Positions 12,301 through 24,348 are shown, counted from the stretch's first letter. The stretch: 64,000 bases of DNA from Hordeum vulgare subsp. vulgare (GCF_904849725.1 NC_058519.1:187229703-187293702), one strand, 5' to 3'. Numbers and translations: made by a program. The notes: generated by a model not told the origin, from the letters alone.

Positions 12301-12372
12301 AAGACCATCTCTCTAAACAAAGTCCATTAGTACTATGCATAATTTTAACAAAGACACCTACGCGCCACCGCC
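11912..12372. other. No gene seen; upstream region of the protease gene
   Basis: The first part should hold the minus-strand promoter of the Ulp1-like gene. The rest is AT-rich and without recognisable coding sequence. The direction of the CACAC-type motifs near 12095-12120 suggests that this is still within the DNA transposon. Confidence 0.4.
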
Positions 12373-13225
12373 CTATGCCTTGCCTATGTTCATTGAGATG
12401 TCGACGACTTGTCCGGGTGACATTTCGCCGCTATTGGACTCCACGTCCTTCAGGATGAACTTGACCACAATAATGTCCTTGTCCTCGATGTTGCACTTGA
12501 CCACAACTTCACCCTCTTCATTGCAGTACTCGTAGTAGTGACGTTGCCATAGCTCGTGTTGGTACTCCACCCTCGATTCCTTGACGGACATGTGCTACTC
12601 AACCTCCTTCTCAGCCAGGCGCAACTCCTCCTCGCGTTCATCACTCTCGGATGGCTCTGACATCTCTATCTCTTTCTCGGCGATCTCGTGGGGAAGGGGC
12701 TACATAGCCTCCATAGCCGCATCATTGGCATGTATCGCCGCCTTCGCATTTGCGCCTCTTTGGACGGGGGGTGCAGGCTCGATACCGAGGAGGTCTAAAG
12801 TATCTTGGCATGGGCGCTCCTGATATTGAATTGGATGGCCATGACCTAGGCCATGGCGACCTTCACGACATGGTAGGCTGCTCCAGTGCTCTTGGTCATT
12901 GCAGCCGTCATCACAACAGTTGCACCTGCCATTTTGCGCGGCTGCAAATACCCTGTCGGCCATGGTAGAGGCGCTTTCTGTGGATGCAGATGCGCTCAAG
13001 GCCGATGAGACTGCGCTCTTGGCGGAGGGGAACACGTTCTCGATGGAGGTGGGAACGCTCGGGGCAAAGGTGACAGTTACATGCCCTCGGGAAGTGTCTC
13101 CATGGAGTCATTCTTTGTAAAAAAGGATTTGTTGGGGAATGGGGATCAAGGGTGAACGGAATTCGAGCTAGACGAAGTCGACGAAGCTTCCCTCGTAAGC
13201 GATAAATAGATCTTTGAATTTTCAT
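12373..13225 (-). pseudogene. Decayed coding-like region, unknown function
   Basis: This 850-bp stretch is distinctly GC-richer than its flanks. On the minus strand one frame runs from about 13070 to the stop at 12373-12375 with only two TAG codons (near 12700 and 12597). It reads through Ala/Ser-rich sequence (VSSALSASASTESAS), a Cys-rich patch (GRCNCCDDGCND), an acidic stretch (EKEIEMSEPSESDEREEE) and a more globular end (VEYQHELWQRHYYEYCNEEG). A frameshift near 13080 separates a basic N-terminal part starting at 13225. I do not recognise the family. It may be a second gene of the neighbouring transposon or a captured host fragment. Confidence 0.45.
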
Positions 13226-13299
13226 CGCAAATGGCTTCTATGTAGAATCATGTGTATGCAGTTCACATTTTGTATTGAGTTGTAAAACTATTTTGTGGT

Positions 13300-15560
13300 A
13301 CAAAAATAACAAATATTGTTTGAATTGTAAGAACATATCCCTACCGTTACAACGCATGATGGACATCTTAAAATTTCAATTTTGGGGGGTTCAAATGGCA
13401 TTTTTATCGATTAAGTTAGTTTGTAGAAATTTAATAGCCATAATTGAAAACAGAAACACATGAACATGCAAGATGAATAAAAAACTACTAGATTTTTTTA
13501 AATATTTACGTACTAATTGATTCCAAACAATTTGAGTAATGGGTTGGACACAAGCATTGAGAATCTAGGTTTTCGAATTCAAAAAATAGAAAAAAATGCC
13601 CCGAGGTACATGAGAACTTGCATGATTTCCCGAGATAGGTCCAAGATGTCATGATTAAAGTGTTGGCTTGTTCCAGATAAGCTATGACACATGCCTCTAA
13701 AAAACTGGAGCATCACACGAATGCTGGTGGTTCCGAGAGGGAACGTGGGGCCTTGTGTGATGATGAACTCCCAATCGTTGCCTCAATCGGTCTAGTTTTT
13801 TTCATTGTTACAATGCATGAATACGACCAACATCCTAAAAGTTGAAAAAATTCGGGGTTCAGTTGGCACTTTTATACATTAAGTTAGGTTCTAGAATTTA
13901 ATGGCCATAATTCAAAACTGAAACACATGAACATGCAAGATGAAGCAAAAAACTGCTGGAAAAAACATATTTATGTATTACTTGCTTCCGTATTTATGCC
14001 CGATGCAATAAATTTGAAGGAATTCCAAGCATGTTGAGTAATAGTTTGGACACAACATTGAGAATCTAGGTTTTAAATTCAAAAATGTAATAGGTGCTGT
14101 GATGTACATGAAAATCTGCATGATTTGACGACATGGGGCCAATATGTCGTGGTTAAAGTATTGGCTTGTTCGAGAAAAGATTTGACACATGCCTCTCACA
14201 AACCGGAGCATCACACGAAGGCTCGTGGTTCCAAGAAGGAACATGGGGCCTTGTGTGATGACGAACCGACAATCGCTGCTTCATTCGATCTAGTTTTTTC
14301 ATTGTTACAATGCATGAATACGACTGCCACACTAAAATTTTAAAATTTTCATGGTTCAATTCGAATATTTATACATTAAATTATATTCTAGAAATTTAAT
14401 GGTCATAATTCAAAACTGAAACACATGAACATGCGAGATGAAGCAAAAATTGTTGGAAAAAAATCATATTTATATACTACTTGCTTCCGTATTTATGACA
14501 TATGCAATAAATTTGAAGGAATTCCAAACATCTTGAGTAACGGTTTGTACACAAGCATTGAGAATCTAGGTTTTGAAATGAAAAAAAAACGCTCTGAGGT
14601 ACATGAAAATCTACAAGATTTCCCGACATGGGCCAAGATGTCGTGGTTAAACTATTGACTTGTTTGAGATTAGCTTTGGCACATGCCTCCCACAAAACGG
14701 AGCATCACACAAAGGCTCATTGTTCCGAGAGGGAACCTGGGGCCTTATGTGATGACAAACAGCCATTCGCTGCCTCATTTAGTTTGTAATTTTCATCGTT
14801 ACAATGTATGAATACGACCGACATCCTAAAATTTGAAAAATTTCGGAGTTTAACTGGCATTTTTGTAAATTAAGTTAGTTTCTAGAAATTTAATGGCCAT
14901 AATTCAAAACTAAAACACGTGTACATGCAACATGAAGCAAAAAATGCTGGAAAAATCATATTTATGTACTACTTGCTTCTATATTTGCGCCCCATGCAAT
15001 AAATTTGAAGGAATTCCAAACATCTTGTGTGACGGTTTGGACACAAGCATTGAGAATCTAGATTTTAAAATTCAAAAATTTAAATAAATTCTCTGAAGTA
15101 CATGAAAATCTGCATGATTTCCAAACTGGGACCAAGATGTTGTGGTTAAAGTATTGGCTTGTTCGAGATAATCTTGGACACATGCCTCTAACAAACCGGA
15201 GCGTCGCATGAAGACTTGTAGTTTCGAGAGGGAATATGGGGGCATCTTTGGTGGCGAACAACTAGTCACTACCTCACTTGGCCTAGTATTGTTTCATTGT
15301 TACAATGCATGAATACGATCAACATCCTAAAATTAAAAAAAATCGGGGTTGAATTGGCATTTTATACATATATTTTGTTTCTAGGAATTTTAATGCCCAC
15401 AATTCAAAGCTGAAACAAATGAACATGTAATATGAAGCAAATAGCTGATCAAAAAATCATATTTCTGCACTAATTGCTTATGTATAATAAAAATCATATT
15501 AATAATCTAGGTTTTCAAAATTTGAGATAATAGAAAATGATCTAAAAATGGCACCAAGAT
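13300..15560. repeat. Tandem repeat array, period about 497 bp, ~4.5 units
   Basis: The landmark CATTGTTACAATGCATGAATA occurs at 13803, 14300, 14794 (one or two changes) and 15295, spacings of 497, 494 and 501 bp, with a more diverged copy near 13344. A second landmark, ACAAGCATTGAGAATCTAGG, recurs at about 13551, 14049, 14550 and 15042, with a degraded copy near 15490. The units are clearly diverged from each other. AT-rich, with no convincing coding frame. It is unlike the short 118-bp and 340-bp Triticeae satellites in unit length. I cannot name the family. Confidence 0.88.
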
Positions 15561-15900
15561 GTCATGGCATTTTTTCTTCATATTTGAGTCACACAAAAGT
15601 ATTTATTTATTAGACTTTGCAATATTATTAGAGTATAGTAAGTTAGTAACACAAATGTCATGCATGCATTACATTTGGATAGAAAATGTAAAACTATTTG
15701 GCAAGACAACCGAGTCGCACGTGATTGGCACACTGTTTCTCATTTTGAGTTTTGGTAGCCTAATTTCGCAGTTTAATAATCCACCGCAGTCATGCATTGG
15801 GAACCATCGATGATGTTAAGTCACACACGGCTCTTAGCTCAGCAATCACGTTCGTTGTAGTCCCCCCTTTTTCTCCCCACGACGATCAATATTCTAGCTG
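15561..15900. other. AT-rich spacer, nothing recognised
   Basis: No coding frame or repeat recognised. A few CACAC/GTGTG motifs (around 15715-15735 and 15822-15830) resemble those near 9000-9500 and could be the far subterminal region of the same DNA transposon, but no terminus was found. Confidence 0.4.
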
Positions 15901-15902
15901 CC

Positions 15903-15984
15903 TATAAATGTTGTCGACCAAGATGTCACCCACCTGCATTCTCTCCTCTCTCTCTCTCCCCCACCCCTCACACAAAACTCTACC
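15903..15984 (+). promoter_or_regulatory. Candidate plant core promoter: TATA box and CT-rich Y-patch
   Basis: TATAAAT at 15903-15909 is followed, 35-50 bp downstream, by a pure pyrimidine run (TCTCCTCTCTCTCTCTCCCCC, about 15943-15964) and then an ATG at 15985. This order and spacing match plant core promoters with a pyrimidine patch in the 5' untranslated region. Transcription is not shown. Confidence 0.5.
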
Positions 15985-16092
15985 ATGACATGGCCCGTCT
16001 GTCCACAAGCAGAGGAGGAGGTGCCACCCAGCGAAGAAAGAGCACAAAGCTGCGACGAGGAGGACCCCTTCGGGCCCCTAGACAAGGTCACG
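15985..16092 (+). pseudogene. 5' coding fragment of an unknown gene, cut by an LTR insertion
   Basis: Two overlapping ATGs follow the candidate promoter. The one at 15985 gives 36 codons, rich in Glu and Pro, running exactly into the LTR at 16093. The one at 15990 (good plant context, G at -3 and +4) gives a basic, Ser/Arg/Gly-rich start (MARLSTSRGGGATQRRKS). Either is then lost in the LTR sequence. GC content is much higher than in the flanking DNA. The product is unknown, and the downstream part is not seen to the right of the inserted element in this window. Confidence 0.4.
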
Positions 16093-17646
16093 TGATACTT
16101 GTGATTTGCTTTGGGGTTTTTCCCCGAAGAGGAGGGTATGATGCATCACAGTATATATAAATATTTTCCTCAATGAGAACCAAGGTTATCGAACTAATAG
16201 GAGGACCATGCAATCTCCCATCTTTAACGCCTACACACAAAAGAGCAAACACTTGCACCCAACACGGGAAAGAGGGTTGTCAATCCCCTTGAACTCGTTA
16301 CTTGCAAGAGATAAGTGGTGATAGATAATATATTAAATATAAAAGTAAATAAAAATAATAAAAGGCAGCGACCTATTTAATGTTTTGTAAATATATTTGT
16401 GAATAGACCCCGGGGCCATAGTTTTCGCTAGATGCTCCTCTCTCATAGAAAGCATACCGTGGGTAAACAAATTACTGTTGGGAAATTGATAGAAAAGTGC
16501 ATAGTTATGCAATATTTATTCATGTCAATGATCATTGCATTTAGGCATCACATCCATAAACAAGTAGACCTACTCCTGTCTGCATCGACTACTATTACTC
16601 CACCCATCGACCGCTATCCAGCATGCATCTAGAGTATTAAGTGAAAACATGGTAATGCTTGGAGAATGATGACATGATTTAGACAAAGTAAATCCAATTA
16701 ATATGAATGAACCCCATCGTTTTACCCTTAGTGGAAACAATACAATAGGTGTCATGTACCTTTCTATCACTGGGATTGAGCACCGCAAGATTGAACCCAC
16801 TACAATGCACCTCTCCCGCTGAAGATAGATCAATCGAGTTGGCCAAATCAAATCAATAGATGGGAGAGAATTACAAATCTATCAAAATCATGCATACAAG
16901 AATTCAGAGAAGACTCAAATATTATTTATGAATAATCTGGACATAAACCGACAATTCATCGGATCCCAACAAATGCACCGCACAAGAGTGATTACATAAG
17001 ATAGATCACCGCGGGAATCGTGGTGATCATGGCAACGAACAACATAGAGAGAGATCCATCTAGGTACTAACTACGGACGTGTAGGTCTGTGGTGAACTAC
17101 TCACACATCACCATGGGAGAAGAAAGGTTGATGTAGAGGCTCTCCATGATCGACCACACCTCCGGCAGGGCATCGAAATAGGGCTCCAAGTGGGCATATG
17201 GTGGAAGAAAGACTTGCAGCATCGGAAAAAGTGTTTCAGGTGGCTCCTTAGGTTTTTTGGTATAATTGTGAATTTATAGGACACAGAGGATAGCCAGTGG
17301 CCAAGGGAGGTAGCCCTAAGTCATCATGTCATGGACACCCCCCTGGGCGTGCCCTGTTGGCTTGTCGCCACACCGTGGGGACTATGGTCTCCTTCGGAAG
17401 CTTCCAGGTCCTTATTTTTTCTAGAAAATATCATCAAAAAGTTTTGGGGTATTTGGACATTGTTTGGTACATTATTCCTGAAAAGCAAAAAACATGCACA
17501 AAACAACAACTCACACTTGGCACTGTGTTAATAGGTTAGTGCTTAGAAATAATATCAAACATCAAGTAAATGCCTAAAGTCATCCTAGCATGATGATATA
17601 ATAGCATGGAACAATCAAATATTATACATATGTTGGAGAGGTATCA
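16093..17646 (-). repeat. 3' LTR of minus-strand Athila-like Gypsy element (element G)
   Basis: On the minus strand the LTR starts TGATACCTCTCCAACATATG at 17646 and ends ACAAGTATCA at 16093, 1554 bp, with matching TGATA/TATCA ends. It is followed inwards by a purine-rich stretch (AGCTTGGGGATGC, 17647-17659 on the minus strand), the expected polypurine tract, so this is the 3' LTR. The insertion cuts the gene-like sequence at 15985-16092. Confidence 0.87.
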
Positions 17647-19484
17647 GCATCCCCAAGCTTAACTCATGCTCGTCCTCGAGTAGGTAAATAATAAAAACAG
17701 AATGTTTGATGTGACATGCTACCCAACATGTAATCTTTTGCACGTATGGTCATTGAGAAAAGATGAATTAACAAACATCAACATAGTAATATACACGAAC
17801 ATAACTAACATAATCATCAATATTCAAAATATATGATCCTTAAAGAATGTTTACCCCCATTCATTTAATCATATTAGCATGACATGACTCCATCTTCACC
17901 ACATAAATACAAATGTCAAGCACCATGGTGTTAAGCGAGGCAATCGGATCATACATTTTAATGCGCTTCAACCTTTTATTCCTCACTCAGTACTTGAGCA
18001 TGAACCATGGACATAGAATATACGTGGAATAGAATATGGTGGTAGGTTTCAAAGGGGTAAAAGTGGAGAAGAAAGTCTCGAACCAACTAGGTGGATCAAC
18101 GGGGTATGGAGATGCCCATCAATCGATATCAATGCGAGAGTAGGGATTGCCATGCAACGGATGCACTAGAACTATACGGGTATGAAAGCTCACTGAAAAT
18201 AAGTGGGAGTGCGTCCAACTTGCTTGCTCATGAAGACCCCAGGCATTTGAGGAAGCTCGTCATCAGAATATACAAGCCAAGTTCTATAATGAAAAATTCC
18301 CACTAGCATATTGAAGTGAAAAGCATGGGACTCTCTTTATGAAAAACATGGTGCTACTCTGAAGCACAAGTATGGAAAATGAGGTAGTAGCACTGTCCCT
18401 TCTCTCTTTTGTCTCTTTTTTTGGTTTTTCTCCCTTTTCATTCTCCTTCGTTTCTTCCTTTTTTCCATTTTTTATTTTCTTCTTTTTCTTTATATTTCAT
18501 TGAGAGTCTCATCTTGACTTGTGGGGGAATCATTGTCTGCATCATCCTTTCCTCACCGAGACATTGCCTTAATAATGAAAAATATCACGCTTCTATTTAC
18601 TTACAACTCGATATGAAAAGCTACTAAACAATATGACTCTATCTGAATGCTTCTGGCAGTGTACCAGCATGTGCAATGATCTAGTGTAACATGTATAACA
18701 ATGATGAACGGTGACTTTGCCACAAATACTATGTTAGCTACATGATCATGCCAAGCAATATGACAATGAGTGTACTAGTCACATGATGTGATGGTCGAAG
18801 TTGCATGGCAATATATCCCGGAATGGCTATGGAAATGACATGATAGGTAGGTTTGGTTGCTGTTTTCAAAAAGATATAAGGTGTCTTATGTGCAACAGAG
18901 CGTAGCATGTCGCGGGGTTTGGATGCACCGACGAAGTTTGCACCGATCCTTGAGGTGAGAATGGGAAATGCACAGTACCGAAGAGACTAGCAAATATAAG
19001 GAGGTGAGAGTGCATACATCCATGGATTGACATTGGTCATAAAGAGCTCACATATCTATTGCAAGGTTTTATTAGCTCTCTCAAAGTGAAGTACTGCTCG
19101 CATGCCCCTAGGGAGGAGGTTGGTAGGAGTTAACCGTCGCGCGCCCCCGAGGTAAACAACACTAGGGTTTCAACGAGGAATAAGAATGCTCACACATCAT
19201 CACCATGCCATAACCAATATTTAGATGAAAAGAAAATTAACACCCTTTAACTATCGATATTTTTACTAACCAACAACCATGCACTCACGCCCTTTCATAT
19301 TACCACATCAATATCATTAACCCATAATTTCTCTTTTATGTGCTACATGAAGGTTTTTATTATGCACTGCTTGAATACCTATTATTTTTGGACTAATTCT
19401 ATAACCCATGCAAATTACCATCACTATTTATTAACAATCACACAAATTTAAGTAAATAATGAGAGTGTAATTATTTCTATAAAA
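17647..19484 (-). mobile_element. 3' internal region of element G, truncated
   Basis: Starts with the polypurine tract beside the LTR and continues as low-complexity, AT-rich non-coding sequence typical of the 3' untranslated part of Triticeae Athila-like elements. It includes a ~100-bp pyrimidine-rich tract at 18397-18500. No pol or gag domain is visible. Near 19485 it changes abruptly into the LTR of another element in the other orientation, so the rest of G was lost; the exact base of the change is uncertain by about 10-20 bp. Confidence 0.7.
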
Positions 19485-20765
19485 TCTATACTCCCATGGT
19501 GTTGTTTTTGTGTAGAAATAAATGTTCTCGAAATCAGACGAAACTTTTTGCAGATTTTTCCTGGAATATATAAAAAATAATGGAGCTAATACCCACCAGA
19601 GGGGGGCACCTGTTTGTGCCAAGCCAATAGGGCGCGCCCACCCCCTAGGAGCGCCTTGATGTCTTGGGGCTACCTCGTGGCTCCTTCGACCCTAATTCGA
19701 GTCCTATAAATTCACAATTCCGGAGAAAGAAACGAGAGACAAGTTTTGATTGTGTTTTACGAGATGGATCCACCGCCACTTCCTGTTCTTCCTCAAGAGG
19801 GCTGATCTGGAATCTATTTGGGGCTCCGGAGAGGGGGATTCGTTGCCGTCATCATCAACAACCCTTCACCATCAACACCATGATGATGCTCAACACACGG
19901 AGAGAGTAATTCCTCTGTAGACTTGATGGAAACTGATGGTATTGGATGATATTGATCATGTAATAGACTTATTTTGATAGGACCTCATCCCTAGTATCCA
20001 CTATGTTCTGAGATTGGTGTTGTTGTAACTTTGTTATGCTTAATGCTTGTCACCCGGGCCGAGTGCCATGATTCTAGATCTGAACCTATTATGTTTTCTG
20101 TGAATATGAAAGTGTTTAGATCATACATTGCAAGTTGTATGCACCTATTATGTGTCATGATCCGCAACCCCAAGGTGACAATAATTGGGATTCTTTCCGG
20201 TGATTGCCTTAGTTTGAGGAGTTGATGTATTCACTATGTGTTAGTGCTTTGTTTCGTTTCTCTATTAAAAGGAGGCCTTAATATCCCTTACTTTCCTTAT
20301 GGACCCCTCTGCCATGGGAGGGTAGGACAAAATATGTCTTGCAAGTTCTTATCGCAAGCACGTATGACTATATACGAAATGCATGCCTATATTACATTGA
20401 TGAATTGGAGCTAGTTCTGTGTCGCTCTAGTGCGTATTGTTACATGACAAATGTCCTCTAAATAATTTTCCATCACATGTCCATGTGCCTACGCTTTTCA
20501 TATACTAAATCTTGCTAAGCTACTATTGATGCTGCTATTGTTACAATCACTACAAAACAGCTGCTTCACCATTCCTGTTACTACTACTATCTTGCCTTGC
20601 GACTAAAACTTTTGCTGCAGAGAGATATCTCGGGTGTGGTTGAATTGACAGCTCAATTTCTAAGACCAATAAATATTATTTCGCCACCCTTGTGTCGAAT
20701 CAATAAATTAGGGTGTAATACTACCCGTGAAGACTGTTATGATCCCCAATACTTGTGGGCTATCA
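19485..20765 (+). repeat. 5' LTR (5'-truncated) of non-autonomous Athila-like element A
   Basis: The right end is clear: ...CTTGTGGGCTATCA at 20765, followed 11 bp later by the primer site. A TATA box (TATAAAT, 19705-19711) lies about 1.06 kb upstream of the end. The beginning of the LTR is missing where element G meets it. Frames inside are not coding. Confidence 0.75.
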
Positions 20766-20776
20766 AGACTATTTTC

Positions 20777-20793
20777 TGGCACCTTTGCCAGGG
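20777..20793 (+). other. Primer-binding site, tRNA-Asp type, of element A
   Basis: TGGCACCTTTGCCAGGG, a mutated form of TGGCGCCGTTGCCGGGG, which is complementary to the 3' end of plant tRNA-Asp and is typical of Athila-like elements. The changes are mostly C/G to T/A. Confidence 0.75.
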
Positions 20794-20841
20794 AGCATAG
20801 CTCTATTTATTGTGTTCACTTGAGGTCATCCAATTAGCACT

Positions 20842-21720
20842 ATGAAGAATATGAAAAATACTAGAACCAAGATCATACCCTCTAAGACAAGGGGAGGTAA
20901 GGAACTGCCATCTAGCTCTGCTTTTGATTCACGTACTGTTTTGAATCACCTTATGACACCACCACTTGCTACTCGTTCTGATATGTCGCAAGTACTTGAT
21001 GATGTTACTTCCGAAATTCATGAAACTTATGATGATGATGCTACTATACTTGATAAAAAGAAATCTGTCCACTTGGTGAATTGCTAGATGCCTATATTGT
21101 TAGATGCTTAGAAATTCAAAATGTTGAAACTGAAGAAAACTATGATGCACCTGTTATGTATAGCTCTCCTAGTAGGTATAAGATGCCCGATGTACCTGAA
21201 GATTATGTTATGGACGGGCATGTTGCTAGAGAATTTTTTTCTTGTAATGATAGAGATGATTTGAAGAAACTACTATGCAAATTGAAAGAAAATACTATGA
21301 TGCAGAAAATAAATGTGATCCTAAATTTGCTACTTCTCCTATAAGTGTTACTAATAAGGATTATGAATTCTTTGTTGATCCTGAGTTAGTCACTATAGTA
21401 GAGTCTGATCCTTTACATGGTTATGAAACTCAAACTGTTGTGTCACACCTCACTAAATTAAATGATATTGTCACCTTGTTTGCTCATGAGGAAAAGGTGT
21501 GTTATTACTATATCCTTAAGCTTTTTTCCTTTCTTGCTAAAAGGCAATGCTAAGGAGTGGTTCCTCACTCTTTCCCCCGGTTGTGTGCGTAGCCCCCAGG
21601 ATATGATATATCACTTTACTGAAAAATGTTTTCTTGCTCATAAGAAACAAGCTGCTTTACAGGAAATATTTCACTTTGTGCAAATTGAAGAAGATAATCT
21701 CCCTCAACCTTGCAGGAGGC
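20842..21720 (+). pseudogene. gag: Gag, N-terminal part, of Athila-like element A
   Basis: Starts at ATG 20842 (MKNMKNTRTKIIPSKTRGG, basic). It continues through three other frames, with frameshifts near 21085, 21275 and 21540, into the capsid-like region with AKEWFLTLSPG, the conserved Athila gag motif (usually KEWF..LP.GS), and LQEIFHFVQIEEDNLPQ. At 21721 element B is inserted. The gag C-terminal part resumes at 47823, more than 26 kb away; roughly 100 residues expected between the two pieces are missing. Confidence 0.8.
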
Positions 21721-23398
21721 TGATATGTCTCCAACGTATCTATAATTTTTGATTGTTCCATGCTTTTATATTATCATTCTTGGATGTTTTACAATCATTT
21801 TATAGCAACTGCATATCATTTTTGGGATTAACCTATTGACGTAGTGGCCAATGTGAGTTGTTATTTTTTTCTTATTTTTTACTTTGTAGGAAATCAATAT
21901 CAAATGGAGTCCAAATGTCATGAAACTTTTTGGAGTTATTTTTCTGCCCAAAGGACATCCAGAGGACCAAGGAGGCCAACCAGAGGAGGCCCATGCTGCG
22001 CACTAGGTACCAGGGCGCGTCTGCCCCCCTGGCGCGGCTTGGTACCTAGTGGGCACCTCGTGGCCCATCTTGGTGCGATTCCAACGCCAAAAATTCCTAT
22101 AAATAGAGAAACCTCCAGAAATAACCCTAGATGAGAAGTTCCGTCGTTGCAATCATTTGTAGCTAGGCAAAACCAATCGGGAGCCTGTTCCTGCACCCTG
22201 TCGGAGGGGGAGATCATCTCGAGTGGCCATCTTCATCATCCCTGCGGGGGCCATGACGGCGAGGGAGTAGTCCATGCTCAGGACTGAGGGTTTGTACCAG
22301 AAGCTATGTGTTCAATCTCTCTATCTCGTGTTCTTGAGATGTCGTGATCTTGATATATCACGGGCCTTGTTAATGTAGTTGCACCATATGGTTTTTGTCC
22401 CATGCTATTGTTGTGATGAATTGAATCTTTCACTTTACGATCTCGTTATGTTGGATTGAATATTCAAGTTTGAGAGCACATGATGTATGTATTGCAGACG
22501 AATACCCGTAGTGACATTGGGGTATTCAAGTGATTCACTTGATATATGTTGTGGCATCAATTTGCGGATTCCGGTGACCTTGGTAATCTAGTCATAGGGG
22601 TTGATTGCACTTTTTCATACTATGTTCACTGATAGAAATCTTTGGCTGATCCTTGAAGTTCTTTGTGTTGGATTGATATGACGAATCTGAATTTTTTTGA
22701 TGCATGCCGTATAATTAGCCCACGGATACTTTATGTGACATTGGAGTATCTAGGTGATAGTAGGGTTGAATGATATGTATCACTGGTGTTATTTTAGTAT
22801 GAACACTTGAATAGATCGATCGAAAAGGATAACTTGTTATTTTAGTATGACTCTTGGAAAGATTGATCAGAAAGATTAGCTTTGAGGTGGTTTCATACCC
22901 CACAAACAATTTCTTCTTATGTTCTCCGCTATATAGGAACTTCAGACTATTTTTTATCGCACGTTGAGGGATTGTTATGTGATCCGATTATATTAGCATT
23001 GTTGAGAGATTGCACTAGCGAAATTACGGATCCTAGGCCTCATTTTCAAGCATTGCAATACCATTTATGCTCACTTTTTCACTTGCTACCTTGCTATTTT
23101 TTATTGTTCCTCTTACAAAAATAAATATCTACTATCATTACTACACTTGTATCACCATCTCTTCGTTGAACTACTGCACCTATACAATTTACCATTGTAT
23201 TCGGTCTGTTGGGGACACAAGAGACTTTTTACTATTTGGTTGCAGGGTTGTTTGAGCGAGACGATCTTTATCCTATGCCTCCCACAGATTGATAAACCTT
23301 AGGTCATCCACTTGAGGGAAAATTGCTACTGTCCTACAAAACTTTGCCCTTGGAGGCCCAACACGAGTCTACAAGAACAAGTTGTGTAGTAGACATCA
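21721..23398 (+). repeat. 5' LTR of element B (non-autonomous Athila-like type)
   Basis: Starts TGATATGTCTCCAACGTATC and ends GTAGTAGACATCA, 1678 bp, closely related to the LTR of element D at 61149-62835. TATA box TATAAATA at 22098-22105. It interrupts the gag of element A. Confidence 0.88.
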
Positions 23399-23542
23399 AT
23401 CTCTTTTCTGGCGCCGTTGCCGGGGAGGTGAGTGCTTGAAGGTATATCTTTAGATCTTACAATTGAATCTTTAGTTGCTTGTTTTATCACTAGTTTGGTT
23501 TATAAGGAGAAAATTACAAAAAATGGAATTTAGGTGGTCTCA
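23399..23542 (+). mobile_element. Remaining internal start of element B with primer-binding site
   Basis: The perfect tRNA-Asp complement TGGCGCCGTTGCCGGGG is at 23409-23425. The following leader is homologous to 62836-62960 of element D and reaches the ATG of its open frame (23523), then stops after six codons at a junction with the LTR of element C. Everything else of B, including its 3' LTR, is gone. Confidence 0.85.
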
Positions 23543-23877
23543 TGTGTCTGTCCCTACGGCGAAATGTCACGCGGTGTAATGGAGTCCTTGTAGCTTGCTA
23601 CGACTCGTCTACACTCGCTGATGACCGACACCTGCTTTGCTGGGTTATGTATGCCTGTCTGTGTACAGTTGAGCCACTTGAGTTTATGACTAGTTATGTC
23701 GACCCGGGTTCTTTGACATTGGAATGCTAGCGACACAAATGCATACGTGAGTCAAAAGGCGCAAACGGTCCCGACTAAGGTAAGGTGGCAGCCATGGGGT
23801 TAACCGTGCGTGAGACCGCAAAGGGATGTGATGTGTTACAGGCTGGATTCCTATGGCTTAGGATCAAGGTCCCGACA
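23543..23877 (+). repeat. 5' LTR remnant (last ~335 bp) of Gypsy chromovirus C
   Basis: Homologous to 47488-47822, the end of the 3' LTR of the same element, with about 20 differences by eye. It ends CCCGACA next to the primer site. The first ~3.7 kb of the LTR were deleted together with most of element B. Confidence 0.9.
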
Positions 23878-23881
23878 GCAT

Positions 23882-23894
23882 TGGTATCAGAGCC
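23882..23894 (+). other. Primer-binding site (tRNA-Met type) of element C
   Basis: TGGTATCAGAGCC, an exact initiator-tRNA-Met complement, four bases after the LTR end. Confidence 0.92.
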
Positions 23895-24348
23895 TAACTG
23901 GCTGTAGGATTACCAAGCCAAACAGGTTGAAGTCGAGTCTAGAAATGCTTTAGTTATATATAAGGGAATTGTTTGTGGAAGGGAACATAAGGCTCTTGCT
24001 TCTCTTTTCAAGTCATTCTATTCTGGTCATGCTCGTCTTTTCTACGGGGATTAAGAACTAGGTTACTTATCTATCTCTCAGGATCGCGTGTTACTAATTG
24101 GTAGATTGCAGGAAAACGGTTCGAGAGTTAATCCGAGTTTTCTTTTGTTCCAAAGAAAAGAAAATAAGCAATTAATGACCATGGAATTGAACTTGATAGT
24201 TGAGTGGTTATGCTATCCTAGTTGAGTGGTTATGCTATCCTATGTTTTGTGGGTTGTCTCAAAATTGTTTTTTGAGCATTTAGAACCGTTATGCTGTCCA
24301 ATTTTATCTCCAGGGCTCTAATGCCTTTTGCATTACTCTCTATTCCAG

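Noticed and set aside
12581..13120. Plus-strand frames opposite the decayed coding region
   Set aside because: The minus-strand frame gives a longer and more protein-like product.
13300..15560. CRISPR-like array
   Set aside because: Units of ~497 bp are contiguous and diverged, without short repeats and spacers, in a plant genome.
23882..23894. Possible tRNA gene near the tRNA-like sequence
   Set aside because: Only the 3' acceptor complement is present; it is a primer-binding site. The same holds for the tRNA-Asp-like sites.
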